This document shows positions 51,546 through 61,923 of a DNA stretch of 64,000 nucleotides, piece by piece. Source of the DNA: Lineus longissimus (lineage: Eukaryota; Nemertea; Pilidiophora; Heteronemertea; Lineidae); the NCBI RefSeq assembly GCF_910592395.1, contig NC_088316.1, forward strand, positions 64,001-128,000, given 5' to 3'. The translations under genes and the position numbers were made by a program. Every line of letters starts with the position of its first letter. Position 1 is the first letter of the stretch. The notes beneath the pieces are model-generated. The model saw only the letters and a list, made by a program, of their open reading frames with translations, did not search any database and was not told where the DNA came from.

Positions 51546-51622
51546 AGCCTTGACGGTTCAGCGCTGAAGGTGTTTGACTGTGGATCGGCTGGTCGCGGGT
51601 TCGATCCCCGGTGAATCTGCCG
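51546..51622 (+). pseudogene. tRNA-His-like sequence (copy 1)
   Basis: A strong B box GGTTCGATCCC sits in a T-arm with four of five pairs. The anticodon loop CTGTGGA contains GTG, which would be histidine, over a stem with four of five pairs (two G-U). The D-arm region reads GGTTCAGCGCTGAAGG. The 3' ATCTGCC has no matching 5' GGCAGAT, so the acceptor stem is lost. A T tract follows directly and could terminate RNA polymerase III. Most likely a tRNA-derived repeat or pseudogene. Confidence 0.6.
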
Positions 51623-52359
51623 AATTTTTTTTTCTTTTTTTCTTCTTCCTTGTCTTGTTATCTCATCATCCATGTACAGATGTAAACATTTTCATTATCA
51701 TCACTATCATACCCCGCACCCAAACTTTTCAAACTCCAGCACATACTGATTCCGGGCGTTCGAGTACATGAATTATGAGGTAGATGTATTGTTTCAATCA
51801 TCGCAAATCTGCCTAAAACGGCAAGTTTTCTCAGGTACGGGTACGGCAGTGGCGTGCGTCTTTTTCATTGAAACGACCTCGCACGGCCGGCACCGACATA
51901 TATCGTCGTTGATGATGGAGAGAGCGGTAGCCGGTACATATTGAGCACGGTTCACTAGCAGTTCAATGTGCTCATGACGTGACGAGAGCAAATCTCACGG
52001 GTGGGGCGGAAATTCGCCATATTGCTGACATCATCGGCGCCAACAACTATTTCTTTTGACCCTGCCGGAGTCTTTCAAAACAATAAATGATTGTGACTGA
52101 CCCTGCTGACCTCGATTTTAAAAAACTTTTTTAAAAAGGTCATTCAAACGTTAAATCAACTGCAAAGAGAATATTTTATATCACTGAGGTATATACATAC
52201 GATATATTGAGAAAAATCTGTACAACTATCGAAATATACGATTACTTGGAACTATTTCGGCTAATCACTTTGCCACCTGCGCGACCTTGTCACTATTGTG
52301 GCGCGCTCGTTTGCATACCGCATATAAGAGGCGAATAAAATCTCCATTTCAACATGAAA

Positions 52360-52435
52360 GTCTTGACGGTTCAGCGCTGAAGGTGTTTGACTGTGGATCG
52401 GCTGGTCACAGGTTCGACCCCCGGTGAATCTGCCG
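52360..52435 (+). pseudogene. tRNA-His-like sequence (copy 2)
   Basis: Second copy of the tRNA-like sequence, with B box GGTTCGACCCC and the same GTG anticodon loop, again followed by a T tract. It shares the unpaired acceptor stem of copy 1. Confidence 0.6.
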
Positions 52436-52763
52436 TATTTTTTTTTCTTTTTTTCTTCTTCCTTGTCTTGTAATCTAATCATCCATGTGTATGATTCCAA
52501 AGTCTAATCACTCCATGCATTGCGGCAGAGGCATTATTTGATGAGAATCTACTAGACCGTGAACTCATCTCTATAAGCGCGATTTTGGCAGCGTCGGTAA
52601 CATTATGGGTCAAGAAACAAGATAACTGAGTCTTACATTCCATCAATCAGTTTGTTGTCGATGCCGTCTACTTGTTTACGAATGCTTCAGGTGCCGAGAC
52701 CAGTTCGGGCGTCGTTAGATGAATAACCAGAGAATAGATCATCAATTACCAGAACATCTGAAA

Positions 52764-54811
52764 ATGGATAACATGAAAAGAAAAGCCTCCATGGCAGGTT
52801 TTGTGGTTCTGTGTTTCGGGGAGGCTTCGCCCAGCATATCTTCCTTTATAATGGTGCATCTCAACCTTACAATTCTCGTCCCAGACCTTAAAGATCACGC
52901 CACCGATTCCATACTTGAGTGTTCTGCGAGCTGCAGCGCCAATCTGAAATGTCGAACCTTTAGTTTTCATCACGGGACAACTCGCTGCACGCTCAGCAGT
53001 TCTGATGCGGGGAGTCTTGCTTACTCAAATGGAAATGGAAGCATTGTGTATTCCAAGTTGCTGAATAACACGGTACTTGTCGGGGAAAGCATTTTCTATA
53101 GTCAAGTCTTGATTTTCTGATGCAACACCATACTGAAACGCTGGTATAAAAGCCCGGTGGTATTTAGATAAGAGAGTTTACAAGAATGAGAACGACTTGA
53201 ACTTCAGAGATCGCTTTAGACATGTTAGATTTGCCCAAGAAGAGTTGTTCATTGAAGTTATTTGACAATGATATCCATTTCGTTACAAATAGCCCACTAG
53301 CGAGAAAAAAGTGTCCATCCATGGATCATTGATGGTGATTAACCATCTACGTTCCATCCATGGCCCATCCATGGATAGGTGATGGAGAATCGCCATCATC
53401 TATCCATGGATGGACCTCCATAGATGGATCGTCCATGGGCCATCATAGATCCATGGACGGAGACTTTGGCCTGTGCAATGGAGCTCATGAGATGGTTTCC
53501 TGTTTTAGAGGATCACAGATAAATCACGGCTTTTTAACAATTTTCACAGACAATCCAGAAAATCACTTTCCTATAGATTTTTTGCGGACCGGCGTTGATT
53601 TTCTCAATCTGGATCTTTCACAATTCACCTTTAAAGAATCTCTCCTCACACGGCTGCGGCACCTCTCTTGGTTAGTCTCGTTCTCCTTGTAAGTCCCTTT
53701 ATTGACATTATCAATGAATATGTGTCTGCCTGTGCCAATGTGGGGGGAAGAGGTGACGTTGATGTGAGTACAAATGTTTATAACCTTCAACCGACCGTTT
53801 CTATTGTTTTTAACTCCTCATTTCCAGCACAAAAACTGGAAGTTAGGTTACATTTACATCGGAAATGCTACAATAGAGCCCCCTCGTACATTTGACCAAC
53901 TCTATCACTTTAAAACACGCGACCTGTTCATAGTTCTGAAACAAAATGACACTTCTGTTTCACAAACTACCTTCGTGACGTTTATTGTGATGAAATATCC
54001 TGAGAGAGACCAAGTTGATTTTGATGTAACGTTGGTAAGAAATAAAACCCCATTGATATATGAAATCATTGGAGAATACAACAGATACCTCATTATATCA
54101 GTAATGAACAATACGGACTTCACATTGGTTCCTTTATCTCAAGTTGGTTCTCTAGGCAAAATCGTTACTGGATGGGAAATGATGCGGTCAACCTTTCGAT
54201 ATTTGAGTATATTTGTACATGAAGAATATCAGGTGGCAATTGTTGACCTTCGGCGGAAGGCAGACGGGAAAGCCATATTGATACTGTGCCATATACAAGT
54301 TACAAATGAACTGAATGTAGGGATTGTAGTCGCCCTGAAGGCGGCAAAGAAAATTGACAGGCCGTTTAAAAAAGGGACATACCACCTTTCAAACGACGGC
54401 GTATACGTGTCGTGTTACAAACAGTATGATCATCTTGATATCACTTTATTCTATTTCAATCCAAAGTCCAGGAAAATGGATAAGAGACAGTTAGAATTGC
54501 GAACAAAAAGGGAACTAACTGATTTATTCCTTGATAGAAACATGAATAGATTATATCTTGTCCTTGATGGATCTGTCATGAAACAACTCGACTGGATGAG
54601 AGTCAAGCAAGAAAGAAAGATCGCCATCCTAGAATCGACCACGTTTCCAGGATGCTCTAAATTCCATCTCCGTGCTAAGGGTGATATAATGACCTATCAG
54701 CCAATTGCGTTGAGAGAAGGGTTTAAGTTTTGGAGAGAGCTACGGTTTTATAGGAAGATGAGGGAGAAAGACCAAATACACAATACAGAAGGACAAGCAC
54801 AGCATAATTGA
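52764..54811 (+). CDS. Secreted PAN/apple-like protein with unknown C-terminal domain, copy 1
   Basis: Two coding exons, 52764-53072 and 53828-54811, give 430 residues. The start at 52764 has better context (A at -3, G at +4) than an upstream in-frame ATG at 52719; 52773 is also possible. The N-terminus has a modest hydrophobic stretch (MAGFVVLCFG), plausibly a signal peptide. Residues about 30-98 form a PAN/apple-like domain with cysteines 53, 57, 63 and 75 (C-x3-C-x5-C-x11-C) and a CRTFSF core. PAN domains usually bind protein or carbohydrate outside the cell. Exon 2 encodes about 327 residues of unrecognised domain, with FVHEEYQVAIVDLRRK, GTYHLSNDGVY and FPGCSKFH conserved in the paralogue at 59445. 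Short strand-turn patterns such as LYLVLDGSVMKQLDW suggest beta-propeller-like blades, which is inference. The junction is phase 0. Confidence 0.8.
53313..53460. repeat. Cluster of ATCCATGGAT palindromes in the intron
   Basis: In the intron of the first PAN-type gene, CCATCCATGG/ATCCATGG words recur about seven times in direct and inverted order with GATGG and CCATC between them. This gives many alternative hairpins. It could be a relic of a palindromic element. An open frame here is incidental. Confidence 0.7.
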
Positions 54812-57083
54812 AAGTCCCCATTTTGTCTTTTTGACTAATATGGAATAATTGGGCCAAGAAGTTATAGACTTTATAACCGATGCAAGACTGAGGGTAAATA
54901 GGTCATGGAGAGTACTTGTTGTAGAGTTCCGTCCCCACACCTTCATCTTATGCCTTGATGAGACAACGATGAGACTCCATCTGTAACCTCATCAGATCAT
55001 AGACCTACAATAGGTCAATGACTGCTTGATATAATAACAATGCTCCAGCTTTAGTAGTTAAAACCCATAGATTTCACAACCGCAATCAATCCTTGGTATT
55101 AGTCCTCGGCCACCTTGGCTTATCATAACATGCTACCGAGACGCCGAGGGGGGGCATGGCTATGTGACATGAGGCCCAATTCGTGCGTCATCAACGCCAC
55201 ACCAATTTGTCCACGAGGAAAGATAATGGGTAAGAAGACAATATATTCGACCGACATGAGAAATTCTTCCTGTCGTCGTCCGCCAAAGAGAAGAGCCTGA
55301 CCCTATGAACGTGATGATAAACAGCGTATTCTAATAAGACTAATGTTCTGTCAAGGATGTTGATGGGTGAACACATCGGGGAAGTATTCCACTCTCCAGG
55401 GTGCTAATCATGTCACTGTGAGCCCAGAGTCAGGCGCCGTCACACCCTCACATTACACATGACACGCAACATTACTAACAGTGTGGAGGACTTCTTACAA
55501 CACTTGGGCTGGCAATGAAAAGTGTAAAGTTGGATGATAATCTCTACTGTACTTAACGTTTGACTAGAAACCGAAAACTTTAACACGAACGGCATTAATA
55601 GACAATATCATTTCTTAACTCAAACATCCAAAGTCCCTCATTTAATAAATGCTATTCAATTCATACGCTTTTATAAACAGACAGATGAAACAAGATTGGA
55701 TCCGGAAGAAACCATACTTGATCAGCATAAGTCATGCCTACCCCCAAAACAAATCGCCCCACGAGAGATTTCCGTGTCGCAAACATCATGCCTCGTTATC
55801 ATCAACGTCATCTCATGTAATGAGTGTTAAAAGTAAGCAGTAGCATGAAAGACAACCGTTCTGATTGGATGAGACAAGAAGTCGTTACAATTCTGTGCAA
55901 CTATAGTGTTTGAAATCTTAACTCACGTCATGGTAAAGCCTAAATGTGTGACTTGTTCCCCTGAATTGTTAACATATGTCCCCCTGGTGATAAATCTCAG
56001 ATATGTCTTTCAAAGCCCTTTTGGCTTTGAAGCAAGACATCCATCTAATATCACCAAGGTCTTCCGGCCTCCCTCTCCGCCCCAGGACTTCTTTCTATCC
56101 GATGAAGAATACGGTGGAGAAACATAATGAAGAATAAGCCTCGGTTTTCCATCTCCTCAATTGACACCCTGCTATGAACGCCCAGGCCCTCCATGATCGC
56201 TTCGTTTAGCTCCGCGACACCCGGCAAGGATCACCGAGGACGAACTCCTCCATAAATGATTTATAAAGACATAACATAACGCTTGACGTCCAAACCTCAT
56301 GAATTAACGAGTGAGCTAACTGGAAACGACTTGTCTGTGTAATTACCGATGTCGTGGGGCAATTAGGAGGTCATAAAAGCACAATGGGATCCCCCGCCGG
56401 ACAGCCTGACTAAGATTGTCCGGCCACGCGTTTCAAACTTTACCATTACACGCAATATTGATGCTTGAAGCATAATCTAGTGTCACTGGTTCTGATTACA
56501 GGACGCGTAGATGCAGATTAATGAGGTTTATGGAACCTTGTTCCAGTTAATCAAGCAATATGAGGCCGAATCAGAGGGAATTGAATCACAGGCTGCATTA
56601 AATGGTCATAAACCATGAGATCGCACATAGTACGTACTTTGATGAAAATAATCCGATTTTAGAGAATGTTTCTTTCGAGCATCGCTTGCTTGCCACTACG
56701 TTCCCGCTGCCATCTATGCATATTGCGAATCTGTTAAGTGCGTTTTGTACATTTGTACAATTCGTCATTTCCCAAGAATCTGGTAGGATACAGAAACACT
56801 GGCTAACTGAGACGCAGAACCTGGAGTGAAATTTGACAACTCCTCTCTGTTGACCGATGTGGTTCTCGTGTTTTTCTATCGTCTGACTGAACAGATCGAC
56901 AAACACGCTGACTCTCATTCGAAGTGCAGATACTCTTACTAGGAATTCTATCGTTAATTTCACCATTGTTGCAGGAGGTATGGTTTGAAAACTTCATTCA
57001 AACAGCTCTTCCTACTTCGGGATTGATCCGATTGGCTGATGGTGTTCAGAAGTTGTAATATTCTGTGTCTGTAATAGCCATTG
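54812..57083. other. Intergenic between the PAN-type gene and the retrotransposon fragment
   Basis: No gene recognised. A 122-codon minus-strand open frame at 56598-56966 has no recognisable domain. The part next to 57084 may include decayed upstream pol sequence, but I cannot align it. Confidence 0.4.
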
Positions 57084-57745
57084 ATACCAGGTGTGCTGAC
57101 TGATCAGCCAGGACGTACTACGTTGATTGAGCATGATACACAAACCACTTCCTGTGAACCGGTCCGTGAGACAGTACCCATTACTGTACAACATGATGAC
57201 AGAGGCTGAGAAAGAGGTAGCCATAACGTTGAAGATGGGCGCGGTGGTACCAACAGATATCCCCCTACTCTGCTCCCATTGATTGTGAAGAAATAGGATG
57301 AGGCAAACAGGTTCTGCATGGACTACCAAAGTCGGAACAGGGTGACGTTACTTGATCCTGAACCAATGCCGTGCATTGAGACTATTTTCACCAAGCTGGT
57401 GAGAGGTACTTTTCAAAGTTTGATTTTACAAGAGGATACTGGCAGGTACCTTTGACAGAGAAAGCTAGTATGAAGTCAGCGTTTACTGTGCTTTGGGAAT
57501 CATTTTCGGTTTGTTGTTATGCCGTTGGGGCCTGTGAATGCCCCGGCTAATAGCACGCGACTGATGAGATTAGTTGTGAAAGTGATGAGGAGTGTGGATC
57601 ATTTCATTGATGACATGATAATGGGTCAAACACCTCGGCAGGAGCATGTTGCAGCGATAAGAGAATTCCTTACCTGGCTACGTGAGAGCTGCCCTACAGT
57701 GTATATAAGATATGCTATGAAACCAGCCTGCCCAAACATCTCTCT
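57084..57745 (+). pseudogene. Ty3/gypsy retrotransposon pol fragment (reverse transcriptase), decayed
   Basis: Fragments typical of Ty3/gypsy reverse transcriptase occur in the right order but in different frames: LTDQPGRTTLIEH just before the enzyme, RFCMDYQSRNRVTLLDPEP, then a segment with YFSKFDF, then FVVMPLGPVNAPA and the catalytic-site equivalent FIDDM. There are at least three frameshifts and one internal stop (KK-stop-DEANRF). Protease, RNase H, integrase and LTRs are not seen, so this is a short dead remnant. It lies between the two PAN-type paralogues on the same strand. The match to the family is by motif recognition and is strong. Confidence 0.88.
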
Positions 57746-59444
57746 CGGAACTTTCAATTTTAACAGCTACCTATTATCCAAAATAGGATGAGCAGAAACG
57801 CCACGGGGATACACAACATTCACACACCTTCAGTACGCTTCATTTCCTTCTTGGACTCAAAATCGCAAATAACGTCAAATCTGATAATCTTTTCATTTCC
57901 TTATCAATTTACTAAATTTTATTTTTCAAATTTAAATCACCGTCTTTGCATTACGAGGATGATGTAGAGTTACCCAACATATCATTTGCAGTGGCCAAGG
58001 TAGAGTAATCTACTCGTCTCGCTTTCATTCTAGCCAATCAGTCCATTAACAGACAAGAGATCGTTGAAGCAACGTTGCAATTTCGGAACCTTGCGAGTCA
58101 AGATGACCACATGCTGAGTATGATTCTCCCCTCTCGAGACCCTTTTTCATGTGTATCATCACCGCAGTACGGACTAGTCTTGGGATCATTTTTCAAACAA
58201 CAGGGGCTGGAAAGAAGATTTGCAACATGTTAATCCACTGCTTCTACGCAGTGTTGGTGCTGATCATTTTCTTACCAGATAATGCTTTTCCAGATTTAAT
58301 GAAATCGTCAATAAATTGGCGTTTACTTAGACTTGGAATTATCGTCTTCAGTTAAGTCGAGTAGACAAATCGCCAAGTTAAACATTAAATCAAATTACTG
58401 ACTGGCTTGTTATGAACAACTAGGCATAGTATAGCAAAGAAAACAATATGAAGTATTGATTCGCTGTCTATGTTATCGATTATCTGTAAATATCAGTTTG
58501 AAAACAATGCCTAGGGCCAATCAATGCCATACAGAAATGGCGCTGATAAAACCGAGTTACTAATAGATCCTCCGCAAAACATTGAAGACTCGACGATGCA
58601 GTAACGGACAGCACTGTTACCACCTATACACACTGCATCAACGTAACCTGTAGCCTGTTGGCCTGATGATAAAAGAGAACGGGTTCGAACACTCAAGGAA
58701 ATCGGAGTTGTTAACAATCTTCTAATTGTGGACATGATCGAGTTCTTTAAAATTCATATACGATCCATCTTGAATGATCAAGGTCTCCAATCGCATTCGC
58801 CTCTTGATCGCACTCTCTTCTATGGAATGCGTGGACTCGAAAGGCGTAGCGAGTCGAACCACTGATTGGTCAAGATCATGAAGTCTGATTTCAAGTCGAG
58901 GTATCTCGATAGGTCGAGATGTCAGTTCCATTTCAGTTAGTTTCTAGTTTCATCGCAGGTTGTGGTAGAAATAACACGCAGGATAATGCCTTAGCATACC
59001 GGCTAAGTACAATCTTTCATACCTGGTTGTACTCTTGGACGTAAATGACTATCGTATTGGCATGGTGCCTGATACGCCGCATGAATGTCTTATGTGGCGA
59101 TAAGTCATCAATCAGATGATGGTGACACAATTTGGTTTTTGAAATATATTCGTATCGAAACATGTCTTATGTTAAATGCATCAGTTCACAAAGCAATCTT
59201 TCAACTGTTTTGATGGTACGAAGTGGTGACCTGTGCATCATTTTACAATGTACCTCAATCACAATTGTACCTTGCGACTGTGCCTTCTGATCTGAGATCG
59301 TCAGTCGGATACTTACAAACGCCGTTATATGGCAGTACGTTGGGGTGCTCTTTCCAAAATATCTCTAAACTATGCGAATGCGCATCGAAACAACAAGATG
59401 TGATCCACTCTATTCCTGGTGAAAAATTCAACAACTATTATGAA
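57746..59444. other. Intergenic, upstream of PAN-type copy 2
   Basis: No gene recognised. Presumably contains the promoter and 5' UTR of the gene at 59445. The reading frame is open upstream to 59223, but that part does not resemble the paralogue. Confidence 0.4.
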
Positions 59445-61634
59445 ATGGGTCACGCGGATATTAAGACATACTTCGTTGGAGCAGTGCTTCTTTGTTTGAG
59501 CAGACGAGATACCACAGCGTTACTTGATTCGTCGTCTGGCCGAAATTCATCGTTTAAAATTGTCCATCTCAACCTTGCTCTACTTGTACCTGATCTGGAA
59601 AAGTTGGTCGCTAACTCTCTGCTCGAGTGCTCCGCCATTTGCAATGGAAACAGAAGCTGTTTGACATTCAATTATCAGCCCTCTGAGATGACATGCGCAC
59701 TCAGCACTTCCGGTGCGGATTCTCAGGCGTACGAGAAAGCATCCGGGAGCCTCGTGTTTTCAAGGGAGAGAAAAAGGTGAAGTAGTTTTGTACAGTCCAT
59801 TGTCATGCCATTATGAGAAGTGTTGTCGATAGTGATTCATGATTTAATCATCATAATCAAGAAAAAGGGTAGGTTTCTCCGGGAAAAATCTCTCAGTAAA
59901 CTCCGCCTACACTCCGTATACCTATGGTTGGTGTAAATCCTGACTGGAATTTCTTGTCTCACGATCAATCGATTGTGCAAGACAACTACGGCGCAAACGT
60001 ATCGAACGTAATCCAAGCAATATTTGATGAATGGAAAACGAGCCCCCGAAAGGAAGTTGACATCAGCTTTACACTTTCAATTCATTATCCTAATGTATAT
60101 GTCCCTCAGCCCAACGTGTAGATACATCCACCCTTCGGTGGGTCGCGGACTTGACTGACAACTGTACGTGGCACACAATTTTTGAACCTAGAGGGAACTT
60201 TCACCGCCAGTTGTCCGGAGAATGCCCTCTAGTTTAGAGATTGCCTAACCACACCGACTTCTCGGACAAAAACACAATGTAAGGCCTCGGGGCAACTGTT
60301 GTGGTCAGACCTGTGGTACACGGCACTTTCATATTGGACTGTTCTTGCTTCATTGCAATTGGACCAGCTCCAAAACGTTTGGCAGTTCGCAATCCCTTAA
60401 TCTCAGCTTCATATGACATAGGCAACTTCCTTTGCGCAAATTGTTTCAAAAGAGGTCTGGTGGAGCTAGCTCTGAATTTCACATGTTCTAACCTTGTCCG
60501 TGTAGTATCTCCAGCCCACCTCTGTGACCCATTTAACACCAGCTTGCCTAAGAATGCCTTCCAAAGAGTAGCACTGATCAATGTTGGTTAATAGATTTTA
60601 CGCCAGCAGTCTGTTTCGAGGTTCCTTTCTTTTTTGACCAGGTCAGACGAACATCCGGATATGTTAGCATTGACAGATTTGACGTCGAACCACCTGAATC
60701 ATTCGATCAAATATTTCTCCATCAAACCATTAACGCATTATACTTCCTCAAACGCTTTGAGATGAAGCATCTACGAAGAACAGACGTTGTTGTCTATCGA
60801 TTTCAAAAGGTCGGCTTAAACCGGACTAGGAGGAGATGGTTTGACGAGCGTCGCATGTATAAGTTCGTTGGTGAGATTGTGGGAGCTTATCGCAACTATC
60901 TTATATTCCTGCTAGAAACAAAACGACGCAGTCTTATCTTATCGAAATCTGGTAGGAGCCTTGGCTTTGCAGGAACAATATCCCTCACAAATAAGACATT
61001 GTTTCAGGAGTCATTTCAAAACTGGGCTATATTTGTCCACGAGCAATTTCAGATTGCAATAGTCAGCTTGAGAAGGAAGAAAAGCGATGAGGAATATTTA
61101 GTACTATGTCGTTTAAAGGAATCGAGAAGTAACACACTAGGTCGATTACAGGTCACTCTTCTTTGTGAAAAAGCCTTGCCTAGGCCAGCGACAAAAGGAA
61201 TATACCATCTCTCAAACGAAGGCATATATATGTCTTTCTTTCGAACGAGTCGACAGCTTGTAGCCAAGCTTTTCTATTACGATCCAAAGTCCCAAAAACT
61301 AGTGTCAAGAGATTTGCAACTTCTAACCAAAGAGGACATAACGGATCTCTTCTTTGATGAAGAGAAAAACAGTGTATTACTTGTGATGGATGGATCGACG
61401 ATCAGAGAACTTGATTGGAAAAGGATCCAACGTGACGAATACGATGTTTACAAAGGTTCAATCAAGTTCCCCGGATGCAGTAAATTTCATTTTCGTCGTA
61501 ATGGTGACATCATCCGGTACGTGCCAATCGCCATTGGAAGTAATACGAGATCTAGGTATTTGTCGCGGATAAGAATCTACAGGAAGATGGAGTTATTCAA
61601 AAAGTCCAAACGCCATGATTTCATAAAGTTATAA
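59445..61634 (+). CDS. Secreted PAN/apple-like protein with unknown C-terminal domain, copy 2
   Basis: Paralogue of the gene at 52764. Two coding exons, 59445-59776 and 60647-61634, give 439 residues. The chosen ATG (A at -3, G at +4) places a hydrophobic run (YFVGAVLLCL, residues 9-18) as a signal peptide; an in-frame ATG at 59223 would add 74 residues with no match in the paralogue. The PAN/apple-like domain has cysteines 62, 66, 72 and 84, spaced exactly as in copy 1. Exon 2 encodes the same unknown domain, with FVHEQFQIAIVSLRRK, GIYHLSNEGIY, ITDLFFDEEKN and FPGCSKFHF. The intron is 870 bp. The best junction is AAAAAG|GTGAAG to GGTCAG|ACGAAC in phase 2, whereas copy 1 joins in phase 0. An alternative phase-0 pair (CTC|GTG to CCAG|GTC) would remove a few residues. 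The C-terminus is rich in lysine and arginine. Confidence 0.82.
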
Positions 61635-61794
61635 AGCGGGGCTTTACTTGAAAGCATTAATAGAATGTAGGCTTTTTGGTGTTTGGCTGCTATGAAATTC
61701 AGCAGCCAATGGCAATCGAGCTTATAGTTTAGATAAAATTCGAACCTTGTCGATGTTCTGTCATCGTGCGAGCTTGGTTTGAGGTCAAGCTTAC

Positions 61795-61923
61795 GTGAAG
61801 TACCCGTGCATGGCCAACTGGAGTGTACGCTGTGACATTGACCGGAGCCACAATAGTAAAGCCAGAAGGTTTACTTGTTGTGACTCCTTTTGATGTTACA
61901 CTAGTTATGACTCGCACGACCAA
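61795..61923 (-). CDS. Candidate internal exon of an unidentified extracellular protein
   Basis: On the minus strand, acceptor TTTGTCTTTCAG is followed by 129 open nucleotides and donor CAC|GTAAGC, phase 0 at both ends, giving 43 residues. The peptide is strand-like and threonine/valine-rich (VVRVITSVTSKGVTTSKPSG, then a TPVGHARVLH end). This recalls the last strands of fibronectin-III-like repeats in invertebrate surface proteins. No neighbouring exon was recognised, so it may be a lone exon of a larger gene or a chance open segment. Confidence 0.35.

Larger units (their letters stand above)
50865..52489. repeat. Tandem duplication, 812-bp unit x2, with tRNA-like 3' part
   Basis: Copy 1 is 50865-51676 and copy 2 is 51677-52489. 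Both begin CAGATGTAAACATTTTCATT and end ATCATCCATGT after a T-rich tract. They differ by scattered substitutions and one or two single-base indels. Each carries a tRNA-like sequence followed by poly-T about 60 bp before its end. The unit could be a long tRNA-related SINE duplicated in place, or a local duplication containing a tRNA pseudogene. Confidence 0.95.

Noticed and set aside
60234-60591. Open frames of 96 and 115 codons on opposite strands in the intron of the second PAN-type gene
   Set aside because: Lie wholly in the intron, have no recognisable content and mirror each other.
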